Both the position numbers and the translations under genes were made by a program. A DNA stretch of 64,000 bases. Origin: RGIG8748 sp045544515 (GTDB taxonomy: Bacteria > Bacillota > Clostridia > UMGS1810). Shown here one piece after another: positions 25,748 through 32,884 of this stretch (position 1 is its first letter; each line of letters opens with the position of its first letter). The notes below the pieces were generated by a model that worked only from the letters and a program-made list of their open reading frames with translations, had not been told where the DNA came from and did not search any database. The stretch spans positions 160,947 through 224,946 of the forward strand of contig JAZPZD010000019.1 of the NCBI GenBank assembly GCA_045544515.1, given 5' to 3'.

Positions 25748-26887
25748 TTATGTCATCTGTTGTAAAGCTATTTCTTGTATTGCACAGGCTGTTTTTTCTA
25801 TATCATCCAAGGTGTTAAACACACCTGCACTAACTCGTACTGTGCCAGTGGTATCTGTTCCTATGGATTTGTGTGCAGTATATGCACAGTGAAATCCGGC
25901 TCTTGTGGCAATGTCATATTCAATACTCAATCTGCCGGACAAAATCATTGCGTCAATGCCATCTAATGTAAATGACAAAACAGATGTCCTGGGTCTTTTT
26001 TGGTCATAGCCCCAGATCCTTACACCTCGGATACAGGATAATTTCTGTGCAAGAGTATTAATCAGTTTGTTTTCTTTATACAAAATCTCATCCTGACCGA
26101 TATCTTTTATATACTCTATTGCCTTTGAAAGACCGGCAATTCCTGATACATTTAAAGTTCCGCTTTCCAATTTATCAGGGAGAAAATCGGGTTGCACAAG
26201 AAGTTTAGACATACTGCCTGTTCCGCCCAAAATGATTGGTTTCAAATCCCGATTTGAATTAACGCATAAAGCTCCCGTTCCTGTAGGACCCAAAAGTCCT
26301 TTGTGCCCTGGAAGTGCAAGAAAGTCTATGCCAATCTTTTTCATATCTATTTTAACAGCTCCTCCGCCTTGCGAAGCATCGAGCAAAAACGGTATTCCGT
26401 TTTTATTTGCGATAGCGCAAAATTCTTTAAACGGCTGAACAGAACCGCATACATTTGATGATAATGTGCATATTATAAGTGCCGTGTTGGGTTTGATTAG
26501 TTTTTCCAAATGCGCAGCATCGGTATAACCCGAGCTGTCAGCAAACAAAACATCGTACTCGCAACCAGTATCGGCAAGAGGACGCATAACGCTGTTGTGC
26601 TCCATAGAAGTAATTATTGCGTGGCTTTTTTTATTTAAAATACCTTTTATTACAATGTTGAGTGCTTGTGTGGCATTTAAGGTGAATATAATATTTTCGG
26701 GATTGTCAAGACCAAAAATATCACAAATTTTGCATCTGCAATTAAAGACCTCTTCTTGAGCTTTGAGAGCCATTTTGTGAGCACTTCTGCCCGGATTGGC
26801 ACAGTATTCAAGCATACATTTAACTACCTCTTCTGTAACACAAGAAGGCTTTGGAAACGAAGTTGCCGCATTATCTAAATATATCAT
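25748..26887 (-). CDS. Cysteine desulfurase family aminotransferase (class V)
   Basis: A 379-residue fold-type I PLP enzyme of the cysteine desulfurase/selenocysteine lyase group. IYLDNAATSFPKP starts it. The LDASQGG segment holds the PLP aspartate, LALPGHKGLLGPTGTG the PLP lysine, and the TRAGFHCAYTAHK loop the catalytic cysteine. ATG at 26890 and 26887 are both possible behind AGGTGAT; the latter gives the usual MIYLDN start. It follows the DUF3343 gene by a few bases. That pairing suggests handling of persulfide sulfur or selenium, but which element is not shown. Confidence 0.88.
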   Translation of the reverse strand: MIYLDNAATSFPKPSCVTEEVVKCMLEYCANPGRSAHKMALKAQEEVFNCRCKICDIFGLDNPENIIFTLNATQALNIVIKGILNKKSHAIITSMEHNSVMRPLADTGCEYDVLFADSSGYTDAAHLEKLIKPNTALIICTLSSNVCGSVQPFKEFCAIANKNGIPFLLDASQGGGAVKIDMKKIGIDFLALPGHKGLLGPTGTGALCVNSNRDLKPIILGGTGSMSKLLVQPDFLPDKLESGTLNVSGIAGLSKAIEYIKDIGQDEILYKENKLINTLAQKLSCIRGVRIWGYDQKRPRTSVLSFTLDGIDAMILSGRLSIEYDIATRAGFHCAYTAHKSIGTDTTGTVRVSAGVFNTLDDIEKTACAIQEIALQQMT

Positions 26888-26898
26888 CATATCACCTG

Positions 26899-27144
26899 TC
26901 AATATAATTTTTCGTATGTTTGGGAATCATACACACCCTTTGAAGACACTCCGGAAACCTTGATAATATTTAGTGCCTGCATCATATCGTATGCATCAAT
27001 TTCAAGGCAGTATGTGCATCCAAGATACGAAAGCTCCTTGGGAGCCTGAACTATCAATGAATGTATCTTAAATCTCTTTTCCAAAAGTGATTTCAAAGAA
27101 AATGCGGATGTCGAAGAAAGCAAAACAATCAATACCTTTTTCAT
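26899..27144 (-). CDS. DUF3343 (putative Se/S carrier-like) protein
   Basis: An 81-residue protein resembling DUF3343 (Se_S_carrier family). It begins MKKVLIVLLSSTSAFSLKSLLE and has two cysteines, in LGCTYCLEID, which could carry sulfur or selenium. GGAGGTGTAACAAGT precedes the ATG at 27144; upstream in-frame starts lack a site. It is the first gene of a minus-strand unit with the desulfurase-like gene and rlmH, and it is divergent from the mreB paralogue. Confidence 0.8.
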   Translation of the reverse strand: MKKVLIVLLSSTSAFSLKSLLEKRFKIHSLIVQAPKELSYLGCTYCLEIDAYDMMQALNIIKVSGVSSKGVYDSQTYEKLY

Positions 27145-27229
27145 ACTTGTTACACCTCCGTAGTTTTCTTTATAAATCATTGTATTCACTTTTTTGGTAT
27201 TCTGTTACTTAAAAAAATCGGTTAGGGTA

Positions 27230-27257
27230 TTGATTTATTTGAAATAAAATGTATAAT
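27230..27257 (+). promoter_or_regulatory. Promoter of the mreB paralogue
   Basis: TTGATT at 27230-27235 and TATAAT at 27252-27257 with a 16-base spacer, 33 bases before the ATG. It lies in the divergent interval with the DUF3343 gene. Confidence 0.65.
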
Positions 27258-27290
27258 TATATTATAGAAACTTTTAGGAGGTAAACTTTG

Positions 27291-28295
27291 ATGCCGTTTT
27301 GGAAATCTCAAGAAATTGGTATTGATTTGGGAACTGCTACAATACTTGTGTATGTAAAAGGCAAAGGCATTGTCTTAAACGAGCCAAGTGTTGTGTCAAT
27401 AGATACAAATACAAAGAAAGTGCGTGCAGTCGGTGACAACGCCCAAAAGATGATTGGACGAACCCCTGCTAACATTGTGGCTATAAGACCACTCAAAGCC
27501 GGTGTGATATCCGACTATATCACAACCGAAATAATGATAAAGTATCTGCTCGGAAAAGTATGCAAAAAATCCATATTCAAACCCAAGGTTGTTGTGTGTG
27601 TGCCAAGCATCGTAACCGAAGTGGAAAAGAAATCTGTAATCGATGCCACGACAAATGCCGGTGCAAAAAAAGCATATCTTATAGAAGAACCGCTGGCTGC
27701 GGCGCTCGGTGCGGGCGTAGATATCTCAAAACCTGTGGGTACAATGGTGGTTGATATCGGCGGCGGAACCTGTGATATTGCAGTGTTATCGCTAAACGGC
27801 ATTGTAGTTCACGACTCGCTGAAGGTTGCCGGAGACGAATTTGACCAGGCGATAATTAAATACATCAAAAACAAATACAACATAACCATAGGCGAAACTA
27901 TGGCGGAAAGTGTAAAGAAAAACATCGGTTGCTGCTATGAACAGGAAGACATAACATATATGGATGTTAAAGGCAGAAACTTAAAGACTGGTCTGCCCTC
28001 CTGCGTAAATGTTTCCTCGCTCGAAATCCTCGATGCCCTAAAGGAAGCATCCACAGACATTGTAAACGCTGTTAAAGGCGTATTAGAGAGAATTCCGCCT
28101 GAACTGCTTGGCGATATAATGCGAAATGGTATCCTTTTGACAGGCGGCGGAGCACTGCTTAAGGGGCTTGACAATCTTATCTCGGCAAGCACAGGTATTC
28201 CTGTAAAAATTGCAGAGGACGCTGTATCTTGTGTGGCAAAGGGAACTGGCATAGCATTAGAAAACATTGATTCACTTATAAATAGTCATCTATAA
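27291..28295 (+). CDS. MreB/Mbl-family actin-like protein
   Basis: A 334-residue bacterial actin of the MreB/Mbl group. IGIDLGTATILVY is the phosphate-1 loop, the segment with VVDIGGGTCDIAVLSL phosphate-2, and LTGGGALLKGLD the adenosine motif. The family forms membrane filaments that guide cell-wall synthesis. No mreC, mreD or spoIIID lies beside it, so it may be the mbl or mreB2 type. An AGGAGGT sequence precedes the ATG; the in-frame TTG just upstream is not needed. A strong hairpin ends the unit. Confidence 0.92.
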   Translation: MPFWKSQEIGIDLGTATILVYVKGKGIVLNEPSVVSIDTNTKKVRAVGDNAQKMIGRTPANIVAIRPLKAGVISDYITTEIMIKYLLGKVCKKSIFKPKVVVCVPSIVTEVEKKSVIDATTNAGAKKAYLIEEPLAAALGAGVDISKPVGTMVVDIGGGTCDIAVLSLNGIVVHDSLKVAGDEFDQAIIKYIKNKYNITIGETMAESVKKNIGCCYEQEDITYMDVKGRNLKTGLPSCVNVSSLEILDALKEASTDIVNAVKGVLERIPPELLGDIMRNGILLTGGGALLKGLDNLISASTGIPVKIAEDAVSCVAKGTGIALENIDSLINSHL

Positions 28296-28302
28296 TAGAA
28301 AA

Positions 28303-28326
28303 ATGCAGTTGCGAAAGCAACTGCAT
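28303..28326 (+). terminator. Terminator after the mreB paralogue, copy 1 of a duplicated hairpin
   Basis: ATGCAGTTGC and GCAACTGCAT pair perfectly around a GAAA tetraloop, with an A-run before and TTTT after. The identical 24-base hairpin occurs again at 28586. Confidence 0.85.
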
Positions 28327-28330
28327 TTTT

Positions 28331-28357
28331 CAGCGTGTCGATAAAGTCGACACGCTG
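28331..28357. repeat. Perfect inverted repeat at the head of a small unit
   Basis: CAGCGTGTCGA and TCGACACGCTG are 11-base perfect arms around TAAAG. The repeat stands directly after the mreB terminator and directly before a 50-codon frame. With no T-run behind it, it looks more like the end of an inserted element or an RNA structure than a terminator. Confidence 0.6.
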
Positions 28358-28510
28358 GTGAGACGAACGAAAATGGACGCAGACGAGGAAACGCGAAGCA
28401 GGCAGTACAAAGGTACGGCAATGAGCGATGACGAAGTAAGCAAAGTGTATAAAACTCTGGCTTTTGGCATTTATGACAAAAGCTACATAAATGAAAAAGC
28501 CCATAAGTAA
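28358..28510 (+). CDS. Possible 45-50 residue charged peptide in a repeat-like unit
   Basis: A frame opening at GTG 28358 or ATG 28373 and ending TAA at 28510. The product is strongly charged and Arg/Lys-rich (DEETRSRQYKGT, then a segment ending EKAHK). There is no clear ribosome binding site. It stands between two identical 24-base hairpins, so the whole 28327-28610 piece looks like an inserted or duplicated unit. The family is not recognised. It could equally be a noncoding repeat in which the frame is accidental. Confidence 0.3.
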   Translation: MRRTKMDADEETRSRQYKGTAMSDDEVSKVYKTLAFGIYDKSYINEKAHK

Positions 28511-28585
28511 TGATTACAATATTCCTTACTAATGAGCTTATATTTTTTGTATTCACTTTGCGGTGCGTTCTTTTTCGACAGTCTG

Positions 28586-28609
28586 ATGCAGTTGCGAAAG
28601 CAACTGCAT
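28586..28609 (+). terminator. Second identical copy of the mreB-type terminator hairpin
   Basis: The same 24 bases as at 28303-28326, followed by TTTTATTA on the plus strand. On the minus strand the following bases are not T-rich, so it fits the end of the small plus-strand unit better than the end of ung. Confidence 0.75.
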
Positions 28610-28613
28610 TTTA

Positions 28614-29288
28614 TTATATATTCTCTATTTGCCAGTCTATTGGCTTTTCGCCCATACTCTCAAGTATTTCATTGGCTTTTTTAAAGTGATTGCACCCAAA
28701 GAAACCTCGCGATGCCGAAAGCGGACTTGGATGCACACTCATAAGAATATGGTGTTTTTGTGTATCTATATACTGTCTTTTTTCTTTGGCGTTATTGCCC
28801 CAAAGCATAAAGATAACCGGCTTTTCCCTTTGGGAGAGCTTTTTTATTACTTCGTCGGTAAAAATCTCCCACCCTTTTCCTCTGTGAGAATTTGCCATAT
28901 CCTTTTGTACAGTAAGAGCCGCATTCAAAAGCAGAACTCCCTGGTCTGCCCATTTCTTGAGATATCCGTTATTTGGAATATAGCATCCGAGAGATGTGTT
29001 TAACTCCTTGTAGATATTTTTAAGCGACGGTGGTATGGGAATATCCTCTTTTACCGAAAAAGCAAGTCCGTGTGCCTCGCCCTCACCGTGATAAGGGTCT
29101 TGCCCGAGGATAACCACCTTGGTGTCATTGTAATCGGTATATTTAAGGGCGTTAAAAATATCGTATATAGACGGATATATAGTCTTTGTGGTGTATTCCT
29201 GCTTAAGAAAAGAGCGAAGTTTAAGATAATAATCTTTGTCAAACTCGTCTTTTAGTATAGTATCCCAAGTGTTTCCCAGGTTAACCAT
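28614..29288 (-). CDS. ung: Uracil-DNA glycosylase
   Basis: A 224-residue family 1 uracil-DNA glycosylase, which removes uracil from DNA in base excision repair. VVILGQDPYHGEGEAHGLAFS holds the catalytic Asp and water-activating loop; HPSPLSASRGFFGCNHF is the DNA-intercalating loop with the catalytic His; LLLNAALTV lies in the pocket. Length is typical. GGAGG lies nine bases before the ATG. typA lies 25 bases upstream in the same direction, and the two are likely cotranscribed. Confidence 0.97.
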   Translation of the reverse strand: MVNLGNTWDTILKDEFDKDYYLKLRSFLKQEYTTKTIYPSIYDIFNALKYTDYNDTKVVILGQDPYHGEGEAHGLAFSVKEDIPIPPSLKNIYKELNTSLGCYIPNNGYLKKWADQGVLLLNAALTVQKDMANSHRGKGWEIFTDEVIKKLSQREKPVIFMLWGNNAKEKRQYIDTQKHHILMSVHPSPLSASRGFFGCNHFKKANEILESMGEKPIDWQIENI

Positions 29289-29313
29289 TTGGGTCTGCCT
29301 CCGTATCAGTTTT

Positions 29314-31134
29314 TTACTGGTGAGCTTTTGCTTTGGCTCTTAACGACTTGTCAAGAATTTTCTTTCGTATTCTGAGGCTCTTTGGTGTGATTTCCAAAAG
29401 CTCGTCATCATTTAAAAATTCCAGACAGTTTTCGAGCGACATTATCACCGGCGGAACTAACCTTAATGCATCATCCGAACCTGAAGCACGGGTATTTGTG
29501 ATGTGCTTTTTCTTGCATACATTTACATCTATATCGCCGGTTCTTAAGTTTTCGCCGACAACCATACCCTGATAAACATCAACACCGGGGCCGATAAAGA
29601 GCGCACCTCTTTCCTGTGCGTTAAAAAGTCCGTATGTGATTGACTCGCCGTCTTCAAATGCTACAAGCGATCCGCGGGAACGCATAGGTATATCGCCCTT
29701 GAATTCTTCATAACCGTTTAAGATATGGTTCATAATTCCATTGCCGTGTGTATCTGTCATAAGCTGTGAACGATAGCCTATAAGACTTCTGGAGGGGACA
29801 TTGAATTCTATTCTTGTATATCCTGTGGCTCCCGTTGTCATATTGAGCATCTGTGCCTTACGCTCGGAGAGCGTCTGTATAACACTGCCTACATATTCTT
29901 CAGGGACATCCACAATAAGAAGTTCCATAGGCTCGAGTATTTTTCCATCGGGGGAAAGCTTGTTTATAACCTCAGGCTTGGACACCTGGAACTCATACCC
30001 TTGACGACGCATAGTTTCTATCAGTATAGAAAGGTGGAGTTCGCCTCTTCCGGAAACCTTAAAGGCCTCGGAACTGTCTGTTTCTTCTACCTTTAAGCTG
30101 ACATTGGTCATCATTTCCTTAAACAGCCTGTCCCTTAAATGACGGCTTGTTACAAAGTCGCCCTCTCTGCCTGCAAATGGTGAGTCATTTACGCTAAAGG
30201 TCATAGAGAGTGTCGGCTCGTCTATATCTATAAATGGCAACGGGTCAGGACAGTCTACATCACAGATTGTTTCGCCGATTTTTACATCAGCAACACCTGC
30301 CATAAGCACGATATCACCAATTGTAGCCTCAGATGTTTCTACCCTCTTTAGCCCCTCGTATACATACATTTTGGTAAGACGGATATTCTGGGTTGTTCCA
30401 TCTTTTTTGCAGATGATTGCATTCTGCCCAACCCTGACAGAGCCTCTTTCCACTCTGCCAACCGCCATTGTACCAACATAGTCATCATAGTCAATATTGG
30501 ATATAAGAAGCTGAAGCGAACCATCTTCGTCACCCTCCGGTGCGGGAACATGATTTACTATCATATCAAAAAGCGGTTTCATATCCTCGCCCTTTGCCTC
30601 GGGGTCAAGTGTTGCATATCCGCTTCTGCCGGATGCGTATACAACAGGCGAATTGAACTGGTCGTCTGTAGCCTCAAGCTCCAGAAACAGCTCAAGAATT
30701 TCATCTACAACCTCATAAGGACGGGCGTTGGGACGGTCTATCTTGTTTACCACAATAATGGGTCTTAAATCGAGCGAAAGAGCTTTTTTGAGTACAAATC
30801 TGGTTTGAGGCATACAGCCCTCAAAAGCATCTACAAGCACCAAAACGCCGTCTACCATCTTGAGAACTCGCTCCACCTCACCGCCAAAGTCTGCGTGACC
30901 CGGAGTATCTACTACATTTATCTTAATACCGTTATAATTAAGAGAAGTGTTCTTGGAAAGAATGGTAATACCTCTCTCTTTTTCGAGGTCATTATTATCC
31001 ATAACTCTTTCGTCAACTTGCTGATTTTCTCTGAAAATACCGCTTTGTCTTAAAAGAGCGTCTACCAAGGTTGTTTTTCCGTGGTCAACATGAGCTATTA
31101 TTGCGATATTTCTTAAATTTTCTCTCTTAGACAT
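29314..31134 (-). CDS. typA: Ribosome-associated GTPase TypA/BipA
   Basis: A 606-residue translational GTPase. AHVDHGKTTLVDALL is the P-loop (G1), RGITILSKN G2, DTPGHADFGGE G3 and VVNKIDRPNARP G4. EF-G-like domains III and V and the BipA-specific C-terminal domain (a segment with NTRASGSDDALRL) follow. The family helps ribosome assembly and stress growth. The length is normal. AAAGGAATTTAAACTTT precedes the ATG. It follows rpmE after a terminator. Confidence 0.98.
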   Translation of the reverse strand: MSKRENLRNIAIIAHVDHGKTTLVDALLRQSGIFRENQQVDERVMDNNDLEKERGITILSKNTSLNYNGIKINVVDTPGHADFGGEVERVLKMVDGVLVLVDAFEGCMPQTRFVLKKALSLDLRPIIVVNKIDRPNARPYEVVDEILELFLELEATDDQFNSPVVYASGRSGYATLDPEAKGEDMKPLFDMIVNHVPAPEGDEDGSLQLLISNIDYDDYVGTMAVGRVERGSVRVGQNAIICKKDGTTQNIRLTKMYVYEGLKRVETSEATIGDIVLMAGVADVKIGETICDVDCPDPLPFIDIDEPTLSMTFSVNDSPFAGREGDFVTSRHLRDRLFKEMMTNVSLKVEETDSSEAFKVSGRGELHLSILIETMRRQGYEFQVSKPEVINKLSPDGKILEPMELLIVDVPEEYVGSVIQTLSERKAQMLNMTTGATGYTRIEFNVPSRSLIGYRSQLMTDTHGNGIMNHILNGYEEFKGDIPMRSRGSLVAFEDGESITYGLFNAQERGALFIGPGVDVYQGMVVGENLRTGDIDVNVCKKKHITNTRASGSDDALRLVPPVIMSLENCLEFLNDDELLEITPKSLRIRKKILDKSLRAKAKAHQ

Positions 31135-31164
31135 AAAGTTTAAATTCCTTTCAACAAAAACCGA

Positions 31165-31190
31165 AAAACCCCTTCAACAGAAGGGGTTTT
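31165..31190 (-). terminator. Terminator after rpmE
   Basis: An 11-pair stem (AAAACCCCTTC with its complement) around a 4-base loop; on the minus strand it is followed by TCGGTTTTTG. It separates rpmE from typA. Confidence 0.85.
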
Positions 31191-31200
31191 ATAAGCCTTA

Positions 31201-31404
31201 TTATTTGTCCATACCAAATTTCTTCTTGAATTTGTCAATTCTACCGCCGGTATCAACAAGTTTCTGCTTTCCGGTGTAGAAAGGATGACACTTTGAACAA
31301 ATTTCAACATTGATGTTTTCTTTTGTTGAACCTGTTTCAAAAGTAGCACCGCATGCACACTTGATTACTGTTGGTTTGTAATCGGGATGTATACCCTGTT
31401 TCAT
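31201..31404 (-). CDS. rpmE: Ribosomal protein bL31, zinc-binding form
   Basis: A 67-residue bL31. KCACGATFETGS and ICSKCHPFYTGKQ supply the four cysteines of the zinc-binding (C+) form. DTGGRIDKFKKKFG ends the protein as in the family. The zinc-free paralogue, often induced under zinc shortage, is not in the window. A GAGGTGAATATAT sequence precedes the ATG. It is followed by a strong terminator. Confidence 0.97.
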   Translation of the reverse strand: MKQGIHPDYKPTVIKCACGATFETGSTKENINVEICSKCHPFYTGKQKLVDTGGRIDKFKKKFGMDK

Positions 31405-31554
31405 ATATATTCACCTCAACTTCATTAATCTACTAATTTACGACTTACATATTATAACACAGCTTTTTCCAAAATGCAAGCATTATTTTTACTAATTTAC
31501 ATATATTTTGTGATTTTTTTGAATTAAGATACAAATTATCCAATTGAGCATACA

Positions 31555-32067
31555 TCACATCCGCTTCAACCCCATTACCAACGGAATGATAACAAGCTGA
31601 AGTACAATCCCCGCAAGAGCGTCTATAAAACCTCCCACAACAAAGGCGGATAATGTAAATACCTTGCCTCCGAGACCGAGAAGAATAGCCTTGCTTATTC
31701 CCCATACAATGCGTCCGCAAATCATAGAAGAGATAAGGCTTATGTACACCGTCTTGATAGTCTTGGTTTTGGATTTGCTATACAAATACCCTATTACAAA
31801 ACCATATGTACAAAGCTCCAGTGCCATCCACACAGCATTGGGATATATAGGGGGCATACCCCATATTACAGAGCGCAAAAACGGCAAAATCAGCCCAACA
31901 ACAAATCCGTAGTTGTATCCGCATATAAGACCGCAAAGCATTACGGGTATGTGCATAGGAAGCAGTGTATCGCCTATTTCTTTGATTTGCATTGTAAGTA
32001 GAGGCAGTATCATACCAAGTGCCAGAAACATTGCAGAAAGAACTGTCCTTTTTGTTGTAGAATTCAT
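31555..32067 (-). CDS. ECF transporter S component
   Basis: A 170-residue integral membrane protein with about six helices, the size of an energy-coupling-factor S component that binds a vitamin or related substrate. A segment with LPMHIPVMLCGLICGYNYG followed by PFLRSVIWGMPPIYPNA resembles a clostridial S-component group with unassigned vitamin specificity. No EcfA or EcfT gene is nearby, as is usual for group II systems. The start is set at ATG 32067 behind AAGGAGGTTACT; the longer frame has no site. No riboswitch is visible before it. Confidence 0.8.
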   Translation of the reverse strand: MNSTTKRTVLSAMFLALGMILPLLTMQIKEIGDTLLPMHIPVMLCGLICGYNYGFVVGLILPFLRSVIWGMPPIYPNAVWMALELCTYGFVIGYLYSKSKTKTIKTVYISLISSMICGRIVWGISKAILLGLGGKVFTLSAFVVGGFIDALAGIVLQLVIIPLVMGLKRM

Positions 32068-32253
32068 AGTAACCTCCTTACTGTTTTTATCTGTAAATAT
32101 TTTATTACTTTTCTGTGTAAAAGTCAATGAACATTGAGAATTTAAAAAATTTTTTTGAAAAATCAGGTAATGCAAAAAGAGAATATTTTTTTTGGTTTTG
32201 AACAAAATAATCACTGCAAGGCCAATTTCAAATTTAAAAGGAGTGACAAGAGT

Positions 32254-32352
32254 ATGAATAACAACAAAAATAACCAGGAAAATAAGAAGCAGGACAAAAA
32301 CCAGCAGAACAACAAAGACAATAACAGAAACAACAATAACAACAACTTATAA
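32254..32352 (+). CDS. Asparagine-rich 32-residue peptide
   Basis: A short gene with a good AAAGGAGTGACAAGAGT ribosome binding site, an ATG and a TAA, followed at once by a strong bidirectional terminator. The product is almost only N, K, Q, D and E, with a run of asparagines near its end, and is predicted disordered. It has no recognised family. The cotJB product in this window carries a similar Asn-rich stretch, so a spore-related role is possible but not shown. Confidence 0.6.
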   Translation: MNNNKNNQENKKQDKNQQNNKDNNRNNNNNNL

Positions 32353-32365
32353 TCATTAATGATGC

Positions 32366-32397
32366 CAAACGGCGTATCGCTTTTGATACGCCGTTTG
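32366..32397. terminator. Bidirectional terminator between Asn-rich gene and rpiB
   Basis: A perfect 13-pair stem (CAAACGGCGTATC with its complement) and a 6-base loop, between convergent genes. Confidence 0.85.
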
Positions 32398-32404
32398 CAT
32401 TATA

Positions 32405-32848
32405 TTAAAGATTTTTTTCTATTTCAGAAATCATATCCACTCTTCTTTGGTGTCTGCCGCCTTCGTACTTGGCATTTAAAAATTCATCAACTATTTCCTC
32501 GGCAACAGCCTCACCGACAACCCTTGCACCAAATGCAATGATATTTGCATTGTTGTGCTGACGTGTAAGTCTTGCCGAATAACTTTCCGAGCATACTGCA
32601 GCACGAATGCCTTTGACCTTGTTTGCAGCAAGAGAAATACCTATACCTGTTCCGCATATAAGAATACCAAGCTCGCACTCTCCCGATGCAACAGCTCTTG
32701 CTACCTTTTCTCCGTATACTGGATAATCACAACTATCGTTTGTATCTGTACCAAAGTTTACCATTTCGTATCCCTTGTCCTCCAGATACTTAACTATGTG
32801 ATTTTTCATAGCCACTGCAGCGTGGTCGTTTCCTATTGCTATCTTCAT
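32405..32848 (-). CDS. rpiB: Ribose-5-phosphate isomerase B
   Basis: A 147-residue RpiB/LacAB-family isomerase that interconverts ribose 5-phosphate and ribulose 5-phosphate. GNDHAAVAMKN has the Asp-His of the phosphate site; the segment with CGTGIGISLAANKVKGIRAA holds the catalytic cysteine and the anion-binding loop; HNNANIIAFGARV follows. GGGGAGATATTT precedes the ATG. It is in the same direction as the LTA-synthase-like gene, which ends 36 bases upstream of it. Confidence 0.95.
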   Translation of the reverse strand: MKIAIGNDHAAVAMKNHIVKYLEDKGYEMVNFGTDTNDSCDYPVYGEKVARAVASGECELGILICGTGIGISLAANKVKGIRAAVCSESYSARLTRQHNNANIIAFGARVVGEAVAEEIVDEFLNAKYEGGRHQRRVDMISEIEKNL

Positions 32849-32884
32849 AAATATCTCCCCTATCAAATTATGTCTGAAAAAAAT

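Noticed and set aside
28286..28556. Minus-strand frames across the repeat-like unit after mreB
   Set aside because: They run across terminator hairpins, have no ribosome binding site and overlap the mreB stop.
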